Of a DNA stretch of 64,000 nucleotides, positions 46,598 through 59,810 are shown in pieces. Numbering within the stretch: position 1 is the stretch's first letter; every line of letters starts with the position of its first letter. Source of the stretch: Mesocentrotus franciscanus. Taxonomy: Eukaryota > Echinodermata > Echinoidea > Camarodonta > Strongylocentrotidae. The DNA is taken from positions 13,131,804 to 13,195,803 of the forward strand of contig CP137680.1 in NCBI GenBank assembly GCA_037976565.1, given 5' to 3'. The translations under genes were made by a program, and so were the position numbers. The notes below the pieces were generated by a model, which saw only the letters and a list, made by a program, of their open reading frames with translations, ran no database searches and was not told where the DNA came from.

Positions 46598-47458
46598 AAG
46601 AAGGAAGAACTTGAAACTTAAATTATTTACACTTACAGATTACATTTCCAATGAGTGGGCTCGACATGTGCCTAAGAAGTCTGTGGACGAAAGTACAACA
46701 ATACGAAAACAAAAGTTCTAAAAAATTGTCTGTAGGAGAGAAAGAGAGGTTATTTCTAAAATTAAATGTAAGGGGAAAACGAGTGGCAGCACTGGCGGTT
46801 CTGTTTTTCAAAACTGTAATAATTCTCCTTGGATCAGATATAGACCCAAAACAAGCCTCGTTATAATCAGTAGGGGCTATGTGACATTCAAGGAGGAAAT
46901 TACAATTTCTATCGCTCGTGATGACTATTTTGAGTTTCCTAATTTAAAAAAAAGCAAGAACTTCCTGGGGCTCCCGCCCCAAGACTTCCGGCAAAGGCTC
47001 TCCCCTTGCACCCAATCCGTAAAGATAGAAGTGGTTCCCAAGACAACCTTTAAATTTGTTATATAAAATTGGAGAGAGTGTGAGTTTTATGTAGTTAAAG
47101 CTTCTAACAACCACTCCGGGACCCGTGGACCTTTTATTATTTACACTTGCTGTTTGCTGCCTCGAGATCACTGGAGCGAAAAAAAGGTAACGATGTATGG
47201 CAAGAATCCCCATTCAGTGAAGGATTAATCCATTTTATGCAGATGATGTGGGCACCATCTCATTGAATGTTGTGTCTAGTAGTAAGGGCGTGTTGTGCTA
47301 CTTGCTGAAATGAAAGGGCTATTTGACTTTCAAGAGCGATAAAAACTCTAATCCATCCCTTGAAATTTAAATAATATCGCACTGCCCCATTGTGTGCTCC
47401 TTTCAAAGAGCGCAAAAAGCCCTCAGATTGAACATTCTATCTCATAAAATTGTCTTTA
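46480..47458. other. Non-coding DNA of copy B with GA microsatellite
   Basis: Matches 26470-27425. The GA run at about 46560-46593 is longer than in copy A. No gene is recognised. Confidence 0.4.
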
Positions 47459-47741
47459 GGCCATTAAAAAAAAAACATGTTTAGCGTCCTGCCTTTTTGA
47501 AAAATAGGAAGGAGGAGGCCCTTTTTTCTCAAAATGGCCGGGCTTTTTTTCAAGATGGCCGCCAGCATTAATGATGTTTTTTTTTAATCCAGAAAAATAC
47601 CATATTAGCAGTATGTTTTTCATGTTTTTTCATTAAGATTTAAAAAAATAAAAAAATAAAAAAATGAAGAAAAAAAAAGGGCAGGCGGCCCCCAAAAAGG
47701 AAGCGGGTGGGGACGCTAAACATGAATATTTTTTAATGGCC
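47459..47741. mobile_element. TTTAGCGTCC-family MITE (copy B)
   Basis: Same inverted ends as 27426-27701 (GGCCATTAAAA and TTTTTTAATGGCC), with indels in the poly-A interior. Confidence 0.75.
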
Positions 47742-47945
47742 TTAAGAGAGAAAGAGAGGATATTTCTAAAATGAAATGAAAGGGCTATTTGACTTTCAAG
47801 AGCCCTTTCATTTCATTTTAGAAATAACCTCTCTATCTCTTTTAAAGACATTTTTCACTCTTGAAAGTCAAATAGCCCTTTTATTTCATTTTAGAAATAA
47901 CCTCTCTTTCTCTTTTATAATTTCTCTCTTGAAAGTCAAATAAAC
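47742..47945. repeat. Inverted short repeats (copy B)
   Basis: Counterpart of 27702-27905, with TTTTAGAAATAACCTCT and CAAATAGCCC units in both orientations. Confidence 0.6.
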
Positions 47946-49321
47946 TCGAGAGCATCATGGGGCTCCGCCCCGGAACCCCCGACAGGGGCTCTACCATGCT
48001 GTACGGATCCATTAGAAAGCAAAATAAGCCCACCAAATAATTCATATATAAATATATATATATTCAAACGTCATAGCAATTCATCCAAATAAAAAATCCA
48101 CGTATTAAGAGGCATTTTGAAAATTTTAAGAAAATTCTTTCAATTTCAAGGAAATTGAGTGTTCTTTTCAGGAAATTGTATTTAAACGAGTTGAAGCACT
48201 GGCGGTTCTGTTTTTCGAAACTGTAATAATTTTCCTTGGATCAGATATAGACCCACGACCAGCCTCATTATAATCAGTATACAAGTGTCATTACTGTAAA
48301 ATTTAGGAGTAGATTGTCTAAGTCTGAAACAATATTGAGTAATGCTTGAGTCGTGCCCGGCTTTCCAGCAATCATTATTCTTAAGTTGAAGTATACGATC
48401 GACCATAAGAATTTTCAGGCAAATGGCATCCCATGTTTCGGACCTTACAGCTTTCATAGAAATCCCATCTGGACCGTCAAAGAAAAAGTTTGAGAACCCC
48501 TGATTTGGACCATCACACACAACAACAAAGTATAGTGCTGAAACTTGATAATCATCAATGATAACGTATTCATTACAATGTAGGGGTATATACAATATCA
48601 AAATATTGTATTTTTTTGCTTTGAGTTTACCCTTTGAGGTGCCCCTTTTTTCCAGAAATTGCCCTTTTTTGCTGGTACACCCCCACTTTGAAAGACACTC
48701 CCCTGCCCCTGAGGGTGTCCCAGAAACTCACCCTTATTACAATTTAATTAGGACACATAAACAAATAATTCTGAATAGTCAAGTATTATGATTATTATCA
48801 AACCTCAAACCATAGTGACGTAGACAGAAGCGGCTATCGGCGGGGAAAGACGGGGGAATTTGCAAGGCGGGGGGTAGTCCAGTCACCTGGACATTTTGAA
48901 AATGTGCAGCCAAAAATTGTCTCAAAATTAATGATGTGTAGGCCTAAAGGCGGCAACACATTTTTAGGTGGACTCTGAAGTGTTCGAGAATGCATCGTTA
49001 CTTTATACTATATCCTATTCAAAATGGAATTGTTTGGTGAAAAGACAGTCATGTTAAGTATTATGTATCACATAATAATTATTACGTATGTAATGTGCCA
49101 CGTACCCCCGTCATGACAAGAATACGCTGCCCCTTGGTGTAGATCATAATCGTGGAAGGTCGTAAAGTTATGAAATTTATTGCATAAAGCAGCTAGGCTG
49201 AACTTATGTAATAGCAATGAGATGTGAGTTTCCCTGGTTATAGCATTCGTCTGTCTCGAGAAACAATGGAGGTTACGTCATAAAATCATTCCGGTGTTTA
49301 GTTTCCCTTTTATCTCCTGAT

Positions 49322-49954
49322 CAAGCGCGTAGCTAGGATTTTATTTTAGGGGGGCGGTAGTGAGCACGCGAAGCGCGCTCCTAGGGGTGGGTGCAGGAGG
49401 GGAGTTCCCCCTCCCGCGTGAAGCGCGGAAGCTTTGACGTTTCATTAAATTATTATAGAAAGAAGACGATTCGTTGTACCGTTCTCGACTCTTAATCCTT
49501 GTCTGAATTCAGTTTTCCCCCCTCCGCGCAAAGCGCGGAAGCTTTGACGTTTCATTAAATTATTAAAGAAAGAAGACGATTCGTTGTACCGTTCTCGCGA
49601 CTCTTAATCCTTGTCTAAATTCAGTTTCCTCCCGCGCGAAGCTTTGACGTTTCATTAAATTATTAGAGAAAGACGATTCGTTGTACCGTTCTCGACTCTT
49701 AATCCTTGTCTGAATTCAGTTTCCCGCCCCGCCCCCCCTCCCGCGCGAAGCGCGAAAGCTTTGACATTTTATTAAATTTTTATAGAAAGAAGACGATTCG
49801 TTGTACCGTTCTCGACTCGACTCTTAATCCTTGTCTGAATTTTCAAAAATGTTTCTTGTCTGCTCCTTTTTCTTCCTACGTCCTTTTACCTTTTATCTCT
49901 CTCTCTCTTTTGTTGGGGGAGGCGACCGCCCCATCGCCCCTGGCTACGCGCCTG
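49322..49954. mobile_element. hAT-type element with internal tandem repeats (copy B1)
   Basis: Same element as 29111-29741, with the same CTCCTGAT 8-bp duplications (49314-49321 and 49955-49962). It is an inherited insertion older than the duplication. Confidence 0.8.
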
Positions 49955-50793
49955 CTCCTGATTGCATTCTGGCAGTTGGTGTCTATTATCATGGAGGTCC
50001 ATGCTATTATATAACCACTTGGACGATTTACTGGTACCTGATGGAAGCGGTTACAGTTAGGCCTATTCAATTTTATTTTGTTAAAGGTAATGCAAAGTTT
50101 TGGGAAATTTTGAAATTTTGATGGATAGTAATTCTTCAAAATGTTGATATATCTGGATACCCCTGTGGATGTATTATAAGCACTAGAAAATTTAGCCCCT
50201 AAAACACTGCTTTCGAGCAAATTGAATAATCAAAATTTACGGGTGCTCCCGGTACATTTCAAATATTTCAAATAGCGCCTAAGGCTATTCCATGGTAGCT
50301 GCGACCATGAAAATCTCAGAATATGCAGTTCTGATATATAATTTCCAAACGGGAATTGCAAATCGGTCGATTGTAGACAAGAAACATTGTTTTAAAGCTA
50401 AAGTAATATCAGTCTTGAGAGGGAGCTATACAACACAAAGAGTTTATTATTTACAATTTCATCACTTTAGACTCGATTTCAACCGCGACAACGATCATTG
50501 AATATTGTAAAATTGCATATGCTTCCAATATGATCATTTGAACCAGATTCATGACCCCATACCAAAACTTTGTATTACCTTTAACATTTGTTCATGTATT
50601 ATTGTAGCTGCTATTATGAAAGATGAAGGCAGACAACTTCAATATAATACATGGGGGAGACAGTCTTTGTTTGGAATGCCAACCAGGTGTATAGGTCCAG
50701 GATTCTGTAGGGGAAAAAGGGGGAAAGGGCACAATTTCTTTACAAAAACACTCTAACAAGCGAATAAAATAATGTTTATGTGTATAGGCCTAC

Positions 50794-51566
50794 TTAACCC
50801 TAAATAGGCCGGGCTATTTGAGGTCTAATACGGCCGGGGGGTGGGCATTATGGCCCCCCCTAAGATCTCGGCCGTGAAACGGCCGATCGCCGAGAAAATT
50901 TGCACGCATGTCAAGTGAAGTGTATAGAATATTATGGTAAATTTAATTATTTGAAAAATTCACTCATTTGCATATTTATGGTAATTTATGCAAATAAGGT
51001 CATAAAATTCACCTTTTTACACATAAATCATATATTCTTTATATTTAAGCATTCTTTTTCACTACATGTAGTCGTTAGACCATTTGAAACAATAATACGA
51101 CAAAGACATTTGGAAGAGCTAGGTTATTCCTTATGTTATCTGTTGTTTTGATAATTTCTTATGTATGCGTATTTCATTGTTTTTTTAACTTATGTATTTT
51201 ATTGTTTTTGTTGTTTTATTTCATTTCTAACTACAATTCAAGTATTTTGACTCCTAAAACAAACACCTAAACTTTAAACAAGACCCAATAATCAATGTTT
51301 TATCTCCTTTTAGGAAAAATGACATTTCCATATGTTTTGTACACAAATCACGAAAATGAGCGATTTTCGGGCTGACATGCAAAGACAAAAGATCATGTGA
51401 CTTTGTAACTGTACGTCCGATTTTCAAAAAAATTGTTTTAAAAGATGCGCAAGACTCGAAAGAAAAACGTCAGCGAGCGACGGGGTGCCATCCGTATGCG
51501 TCCCGAACAATCAGAATAATTGCGGAGGGGAGGGGGGCATAATGCCCCCGGCCTTATTAGGGTTAA
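50794..51566. mobile_element. TTAACCCTAAATAGGCCGGG element, full length (copy B1)
   Basis: 773 bp with ends TTAACCCTAAATAGGCCGGG and CCCGGCCTTATTAGGGTTAA as terminal inverted repeats. A palindromic patch CGGCCGTGAAACGGCCG lies near the left end. No transposase frame is present. Copy A has an internally deleted version. Confidence 0.75.
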
Positions 51567-52480
51567 TGAAGGTGGTGTAATGGTGAAATTTCGACTCCCG
51601 TCCCCCCCCCCACTGTCCAAACCTATTTACGTAACTGTACAAGCGAGGGAGCAAAGGGACCGACCTTTAGAGGAAAAAGGAATCGCATTCTAAACCCTCA
51701 AAAAACTCTATTCGTAATGTACATTCCATTGCATATTTGGGGCGTATAATTTTTCATCCTTTAAACTTCCCTTTTGATCTGTTACGTTTTTTTATGCCCT
51801 CTTTTCCATTTTTCGTTTTTGTTTGTTCATCCTTCAATTAAGTGCCATCCGGCGGCACGGGGCACGTGCCCACTGCCCCTGTAAATACACAACTGTTCAT
51901 GTTTCAGATTATGGAGGGAAGCACGGACCACCGGGTTGTGCCTTGTGCTCGCCCCTTTCGACCGCCAGGGGTGCTAATTTAGTATCAACCACCCCGATCG
52001 TCTAATAAAATCTACAATACTTTTACGACTAATGCGCACATTCTAACTTTACGGTACGCACTCACAAGACTCTGCCCCCATAACTTCCAGCCCTCCCCCA
52101 CCCTCACCACTTACTTGCCATTTCAAATTTTGTCATAATCGGGTGGATAATGCACTCCTTTGCATGCCTAATTAAGAAGGACACGTTGAAAATAGTAGCG
52201 GAAGAATAGATGGGGGAGTATGCAGTCACAGACTCTAATTAGAAACTTTATCACAATTTCCAAAGCCTTGAGAACAACTTAACTCAGTTAGTCTCTAGTT
52301 GTCCGGAGCGCGAAGCGAAAGTACACAGCCTATAATAATTATGCAGTATGCCGTCAACAAAGTTTCACAGTGCAGACACTGCAAACTGGGAGGGGGCTCA
52401 TGTTCCCTTTTTCAAATCAAGAGAACTACCACTTTTGGACAAATGCCCCTCCCACCATGGCACCATGCAGTGACCCTCGT

Positions 52481-52548
52481 CAGTGGCGGATCCACCCTCA
52501 GGTAAGATAAATCATTCCTACGATATGTTTTGCTCTGGATCCGCCCCT
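52481..52548. mobile_element. Rearranged remnant of a hAT-type MITE (copy B1)
   Basis: After ACCCTCGT, CAGTGGCGGATCC is followed by a duplicated piece of host flank and then GGATCCGCCCCTCG. Only the two termini of the element found intact at 58755-58996 remain. Confidence 0.65.
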
Positions 52549-53341
52549 CGTAAGATAAAATTTAATATGTTTTGCTCTTTCAATTCTGATGTGCATACCC
52601 TTAATTCATACCTAATACACGTGTTTTCAAAAGAGCCGTATATCCTATAATTTGATAATCAATGCAGGCTTTAATAACTATAATTATGATTGTGTGTTAA
52701 TTCTTTGTTTTATGGCAGTTTTCCCAGAAAAGAAAATACCCTGACAATCGCCAAAATAATAATATGAATAAACCCGTACAGCGCAAAAACAAAATGTCAG
52801 TCTGGTTAAACAAACATTTCTAATCAACCTGGTCCATTATGATGATCCATTATCACGAGGATGAAATGTAAAACCAAGTGGCATTACTCAAAAAATTCTA
52901 TTCATTTTTATATTTGCTCGGTCGCCCCTTTTCACAAAAACAAAACCAAGCTACCTTGCGAGATTTGAACCCCACCCACTCATACACACCCACCCACACA
53001 CTCACACACGCCCACGCACGCGGACACCCACTCACTCTTTCTATGTCTCGTTCTCTCTGTTTTTCTTTTCTTTCATGAAGTGATTGTACTTATGCAAGGC
53101 CACATAAGTCGTGACGTGCCAGCACATTTTCATGAAATAGTAAAGACAGAAATAAAAGTGCATGTAGCAGGCTCTTTAATCCATGGTTTCAGGTTGGTCT
53201 ATATAACCATGAAATAATACAGACAGTAATAAAATGGACAAGACATATTGTAGACTAAAATCCAGGATTCCAGGTTGATCTTGTTGGTAGGGTCCATGGT
53301 AGAGGTCAGGTTGTGTTGTTATTTTGATCTGAAAACAATTG

Positions 53342-53812
53342 ATGATGACTCAAAATAGCGGAGACAAAATAGTGGTGAGCGACGGCGATGCGAAGAAGAA
53401 GAAGAAGAAGAAGAAGAAGAAGAAGAAGAAGAAGAAACACGGCGAATATCGACATCTGCATCAGCGAATAAGAAATGGTTGACATCTCTTTTCCTTCTCC
53501 TCATCGTGTTTGCATACCTTTTTGCCGGAGCGCTCGTTTTTCGCGCTCTCGAGCGTCCTGCCGCAGTCCAGGCTTCCGAGGACTTCGACGCAGCGCTCCG
53601 ACGGCTCGCATCAGAAAATGATTGCATGGACGAGGAGGACGTTGCCGAGTTGATGAGCATCGTGACGAGGGCCATAGGAGAAGGGGGGTACATCAGTGGT
53701 CATCCCTACGCTTCCCAATTGAGCATGGGAACGGTTAATGAAACGTATTACTCCGATACGTGGAGCGTAGGGAAGGCCTTCGTCTTTGCATCTACAGTGG
53801 TGACTACAACAG
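53342..53812 (+). pseudogene. K2P channel exon 1, copy B1 (frameshifted)
   Basis: Matches 31859-32312 but lacks four bases (CAGA) just before the GAA repeat. From the ATG ATG at 53342 the repeat is therefore read as lysines and the frame stops about 13 codons later. Downstream the correct frame still encodes TM1, cap and pore helix up to TVVTTT|G with a normal donor. The GAA run is 15 units. It sits 5' of a 500-N gap with no own exons 2-3, so it is either a broken duplicate or a haplotype or assembly fragment. Confidence 0.8.
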
Positions 53813-54471
53813 GTAGGTTCAATAATTAAGATCTATTCAATTTAATTCAATTCAATTCAATTCACATAATTTTGTTCATAATTTTGTTCCATAACTCAAT
53901 CAAAACATGAAACAAATGCTTAAGCCTCAAGATAAGCTAGGCGCTCACTTTCGCCACATCTAACGCGGCCTATAAGAGTTTCCTATTCCTACATTTGCTG
54001 AAGTAACATGAATCACTTTGAGGCTAACTAGGCTGTATTTTCACAATCAAAATGTGCAAATACGGTTAATCGTTGAAAATGTTTCTTTTTTGTTCACATT
54101 CGTATGGCTATGGTTTAGTTAGTGAATAGAATTACGATTTGTGCAGGATTGGTTACACATTATAGTAGACCGAAACGTCAGTATATTTCGTTTGGGGATG
54201 TGTTCTGCTGAAACTATACGTCTGGCTCCATGAACGCTCAAAAGTCAAAATATGCTTTTTTTTAAATCCGTCCTCAAAACCTGACGGATTTTTTTCTTCT
54301 GTCTAACAAAACCTACTTAGGACCTTACTTACATACTGTTACAAGCAATCTGTCAAAAATGACGGGAGAGCAAACTATGGATTGATGGCTTATATAAGGA
54401 ATACACGTTTAAAGGTGTTTTCGAGATGTCTGTATACCTTGCACCGTTTACAACATCAAGCAGTAATGCAA

Positions 54472-54971
54472 NNNNNNNNNNNNNNNNNNNNNNNNNNNNN
54501 NNNNNNNNNNNNNNNNNNNNNNNNNNNNNNNNNNNNNNNNNNNNNNNNNNNNNNNNNNNNNNNNNNNNNNNNNNNNNNNNNNNNNNNNNNNNNNNNNNNN
54601 NNNNNNNNNNNNNNNNNNNNNNNNNNNNNNNNNNNNNNNNNNNNNNNNNNNNNNNNNNNNNNNNNNNNNNNNNNNNNNNNNNNNNNNNNNNNNNNNNNNN
54701 NNNNNNNNNNNNNNNNNNNNNNNNNNNNNNNNNNNNNNNNNNNNNNNNNNNNNNNNNNNNNNNNNNNNNNNNNNNNNNNNNNNNNNNNNNNNNNNNNNNN
54801 NNNNNNNNNNNNNNNNNNNNNNNNNNNNNNNNNNNNNNNNNNNNNNNNNNNNNNNNNNNNNNNNNNNNNNNNNNNNNNNNNNNNNNNNNNNNNNNNNNNN
54901 NNNNNNNNNNNNNNNNNNNNNNNNNNNNNNNNNNNNNNNNNNNNNNNNNNNNNNNNNNNNNNNNNNNNNNN
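54472..54971. other. Assembly gap (500 N) between B1 and B2
   Basis: Exactly 500 N. The left side ends inside K2P intron 1 (equivalent to A 32963). The right side resumes at the equivalent of B1 48703, far upstream, so the join goes back over the same sequence. Confidence 0.99.
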
Positions 54972-55588
54972 GCCCCTGAAGGTGTCCCAGAAACTCACCC
55001 TTATTACAATTTAATTAGGACACATAAACAAATAATTCTGAATAGTCAAGTATTATGATTATTATCAAACCTCAAACCATAGTGACGTAGACAGAAGCGG
55101 CTATCGGCGGGGAAAGACGGGGGAAATTTGCAAGGCGGGGTAGTCCAGTCACCTGGACATTTTGAAAATGTGCAGCCAAAATTGTCTCAAAAAAATTAAT
55201 GATGTGTAGGCCTAAAGGCGGCAACACATTTTTAGGTGGACTCTGAAGTGTTCGAGAATGCATCGTTACTTTATACTATATCCTATTCAAAATGGAATTG
55301 TTTGGTGAAAAGACAGTCATGTTAAGTATTATGTATCACATAATAATTATTACGTATGTAATGTGCCACGTACCCCCCGTCATGACAAGAATACGCTGCC
55401 CCTTGGTGTAGATCATAATCGTGGAAGGTCGTAAAGTTATGAAATTTATTGCATAAAGCAGCTAGGCTGAACTTATGTAATAGCAATGAGATGTGAGTTT
55501 CCTGGTTATAGCATTCGTCTGTCTCGAGAAACAATGGAGGTTACGTCATAAAATCATTCCGGTGTTTAGTTTCCCTTTATCTCCTGAT

Positions 55589-56227
55589 CAAGCGCGTAGC
55601 TAGGATTTTATTTTAGGGGGGCGGTAGTGAGCACGCGAAGCGCGCTCCCTAGGGGGGTGGGTGCATGGAGGGGGTTCCCCTCCCGCGTGAAGCGCGGAAG
55701 CTTTGACGTTTCATTAAATTATTATAGAAAGAAGACGATTCGTTGTACCGTTCTCGACTCTTAATCCTTGTCTGAATTCAGTTTTCCTCGCGCAAAGCGC
55801 GGAAGCTTTGACGTTTCATTAAATTATTAAAGAAAGAAGACGATTCGTTGTACCGTTCTCGCGACTCTTAATCCTTGTCTAAATTCAGTTTCCCCCCTCC
55901 CGCGCGAAGCTTTGACGTTTCATTAAATTATTAGAGAAAGACGATTCGTTGTACCGTTCTCGACTCTTAATCCTTGTCTGAATTCAGTTTCCGCCCCCCC
56001 CCTCCCGCGCGAAGCGCGAAAGCTTTGACATTTTATTAAATTTTTATAGAAAGAAGACGATTCGTTGTACCGTTCTCGACTCGACTCTTAATCCTTGTCT
56101 GAATTTTCAAAAATGTTTCTTGTCTGCTCCTTTTTCTTCCTACGTCCTTTTACCTTTTTATTTTCTCTCTCTCTCTCTTTTTTGTTGGGGAGGCGACCGC
56201 CCCCATCGCCCCCTGGCTACGCGCCTG
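55589..56227. mobile_element. hAT-type element with internal tandem repeats (copy B2)
   Basis: Third copy of 29111-29741, with CTCCTGAT duplications at 55581-55588 and 56228-56235. Confidence 0.8.
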
Positions 56228-57064
56228 CTCCTGATTGCATTCTGGCAGTTGGTGTCTATTATCATGGAGGTCCATGCTATTATATAACCACTTGGACGAT
56301 TTACTGGTACCTGATGGAAGCGGTTACAGTTAGGCCTATTCAATTTTATTTTGTTAAAGGTAATGCAAAGTTTTGGGAAATTTTGAAATTTTGATGGATA
56401 GTAATTCTTCAAAATGTTGATATATCTGGATACCCCTGTGGATGTATTATAAGCACTAGAAAATTTAGCCCCTAAAACACTGCTTTCGAGCAAATTGAAT
56501 AATCAAAATTTACGGGTGCTCCCGGTACATTTCAAATATTTCAAATAGCGCCTAAGGCTATTCCATGGTAGCTGCGACCATGAAAATCTCAGAATATGCA
56601 GTTCTGATATATAATTTCCAAACGGGAATTGCAAATCGGTCGATTGTAGACAAGAAACATTGTTTTAAAGCTAAAGTAATATCAGTCTTGAGAGGGAGCT
56701 ATACAACACAAAGAGTTTATTATTTACAATTTCATCACTTTAGACTCGATTTCAACCGCGACAACGATCATTGAATATTGTAAAATTGCATATGCTTCCA
56801 ATATGATCATTTGAACCAGATTCATGACCCCATACCAAAACTTTGTATTACCTTTAACATTTGTTCATGTATTATTGTAGCTGCTATTATGAAAGATGAA
56901 GGCAGACAACTTCAATATAATACATGGGGGAGACAGTCTTTGTTTGGAATGCCAACCAGGTGTATAGGTCCAGGATTCTGTAGGGAAAAAGGGGAAAGGG
57001 CACAATTTCTTTACAAAAACACTCTAACAAGCGAATAAAATAATGTTTATGTGTATAGGCCTAC

Positions 57065-57832
57065 TTAACCCTAAATAGGCCGGGCTATTTGAGGTCTAAT
57101 ACGGCCGGGGTGGGCATTATGCCCCCTAAGATCTCGGCCGTGAAACGGCCGATCGCCGAGAAAATTTGCACGCATGTCAAGTGAAGTGTATAGAATATTA
57201 TGGTAAATTTAATTATTTGAAAAATTCACTCATTTGCATATTTATGGTAATTTATGCAAATAAGGTCATAAAATTCACCTTTTTACACATAAATCATATA
57301 TTCTTTATATTTAAGCATTCTTTTTCACTACATGTAGTCGTTAGACCATTTGAAACAATAATACGACAAAGACATTTGGAAGAGCTAGGTTATTCCTTAT
57401 GTTATCTGTTGTTTTGATAATTTCTTATGTATGCGTATTTCATTGTTTTTTTAACTTATGTATTTTATTGTTTTTGTTGTTTTATTTCATTTCTAACTAC
57501 AATTCAAGTATTTTGACTCCTAAAACAAACACCTAAACTTTAAACAAGACCCAATAATCAATGTTTTATCTCCTTTTAGGAAAAATGACATTTCCATATG
57601 TTTTGTACACAAATCACGAAAATGAGCGATTTTCGGGCTGACATGCAAAGACAAAAGATCATGTGACTTTGTAACTGTACGTCCGATTTTCAAAAAAATT
57701 GTTTTAAAAGATGCGCAAGACTCGAAAGAAAAAAGTCAGCGAGCGACGGGGTGCCATCCGTATGCGTCCCGAACAATCAGAATAATTGCGGAGGGGAGGG
57801 GGGCATAATGCCCCCGGCCTTATTAGGGTTAA
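57065..57832. mobile_element. TTAACCCTAAATAGGCCGGG element, full length (copy B2)
   Basis: Counterpart of 50794-51566 with small homopolymer differences in the G/C runs. Confidence 0.75.
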
Positions 57833-58754
57833 TGAAGGTGGTGTAATGGTGAAATTTCGACTCCCCGTCCCACCCCCCACTGTCCAAACCTATTTACGTA
57901 ACTGTACAAGCGAGGGAGCAAAGGGACCGACCTTTAGAGGAAAAAGGAATCGCATTCTAAACCCTCAAAAAACTCTATTCGTAATGTACATTCCATTGCA
58001 TATTTGGGGCGTATAATTTTTCATCCTTTAAACTTCCCCTTTTTGATCTGTTACGTTTTTTTTATGCCCCCTCTTTTTGCATTTTTCGTTTTTGTTTGTT
58101 CATCCTTCAATTAAGTGCCATCCGGCGGCACGGGGCACGTGCCCACTGCCCCTGTAAATACACAACTGTTCATGTTTCAGATTATGGAGGGAAGCACGGA
58201 CCACCGGGTTGTGCCTTGTGCTCGCCCCTTTCGACCGCCAGGGGTGCTAATTTAGTATCAACCACCCCGATCGTCTAATAAAATCTACAATACTTTTACG
58301 ACTAATGCGCACATTCTAACTTTACGGTACGGACTCACAAGACTGTGCCCCCATAACTTCCAGCCCTCCCCCACCCTCACCACTTACTTGCCATTTCAAA
58401 TTTTGTCATAATCGGGTGGATAATGCACTCCTTTTGCATGCCTAATTAAGAAGGACACGTTGAAAATAGTAGCGGAAGAATAGATGGGGGAGTATGCAGT
58501 CACAGACTCTAATTAGAAACTTTATCACAATTTCCAAAGCCTTGAGAACAACTTAACTCAGTTAGTCTCTAGTTGTCCGGAGCGCGAAGCGAAAGTACAC
58601 AGCCTATAATAATTATGCAGTATGCCGTCAACAAAGTTTCACAGTGCAGACACTGCAAACTGGGAGGGGGCTCATGTTCCCTTTTTCAAATCAAGAGAAC
58701 TACCACTTTTGGACAAATGCCCCTCCCACCATGGCACCATGCAGTGACCCTCGT

Positions 58755-58996
58755 CAGTGGCGGATCCAGGGGGGGGCCCGGGCCCTCCCTAGAAAAAAAC
58801 AGGTAAAAACACCCTTTTTTTGATAAAAAAAGAAGTTGGGCCCCCTCCCCTGGCGCCCAAGGTGGGGGGGTGGCGGTGGAAAAAAAAAATCACCCTTTCC
58901 CGTAGCGAAAAATCGACCGGCACGATTTTCAAATTTTCGCACGAAGTGGGCCCCTTTTTAGGCCCCCTCCCTTGCCGCCGGCTGGATCCGCCCCTG
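58755..58996. mobile_element. Intact hAT-type MITE (copy B2)
   Basis: 242 bp. The ends CAGTGGCGGATCCAG and CTGGATCCGCCCCTG are inverted with one mismatch. It is flanked by an exact 8-bp duplication ACCCTCGT (58747-58754 and 58997-59004). GGGCCC-rich interior, no frame. B1 has only a remnant at this site. Confidence 0.85.
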
Positions 58997-59810
58997 ACCC
59001 TCGTAAGATAAAATTCCTAATATGTTTTGCTCTTTCAATTAAGCTTTTATGATGTGCATACCCTTAGTTCATACCTAATACACGTGTTTTCAAAAAGAGC
59101 CGTATATCCTATAATTTGATAATCAATGCAGGCTTTAATAACTATAATTATGATTGTGTGTTAATTCTTTGTTTTATGGCAGTTTTCCCAGAAAAGAAAA
59201 TACCCTGACAATCGCCAAAATAATAATATGAATAAACCCGTACAGCGCAAAAACAAAATGTCAGTCTGGTTAAACAAACATTTCTAATCAACCTGGTCCA
59301 TTATGATGATCCATTATCACGAGGATGAAATGTAAAACCAAGTGGCATTACTCAAAAAAATTCTATTCATTTTTATATTTGCTCGGTCGCCCCTTTTCAC
59401 AAAAAACAAAAACCAAGCTACCTTGCGAGATTTGAACCCCACCCACTCATACACACCCACCCACACACTCACACACGCCCACGCACGCGGACACCCACTC
59501 ACTCTTTCTATGTCTCGTTCTCTCTGTTTTTCTTTTCTTTCATGAAGTGATTGTACTTATGCAAGGCCACATAAGTCGTGACGTGCCAGCACATTTTCAT
59601 GAAATAGTACAGACAGAAATAAAATGTGCATGTAGCAGGCTCTTTAATCCATGGTTTCAGGTTGGTCTATATAACCATGAAATAATACAGACAGTAATAA
59701 AAATGGACAAGACATATTGTAGACTAAAATCCAGGATTCCAGGTTGATCTTGTTGGTAGGGTCCATGGTAGAGGTCAGGTTGTGTTGTTATTTTGATCTG
59801 AAAACAATTG

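Noticed and set aside
28169..48601. Minus-strand open frames of 128 and 139 codons present in both copies (28169-28555, 48182-48601)
   Set aside because: They look conserved only because the DNA is duplicated. The differences I checked (T/I, R/Q, K/M, P/Q, L/V) are all amino-acid replacements, giving no sign of protein-level selection, and no domain was recognised.
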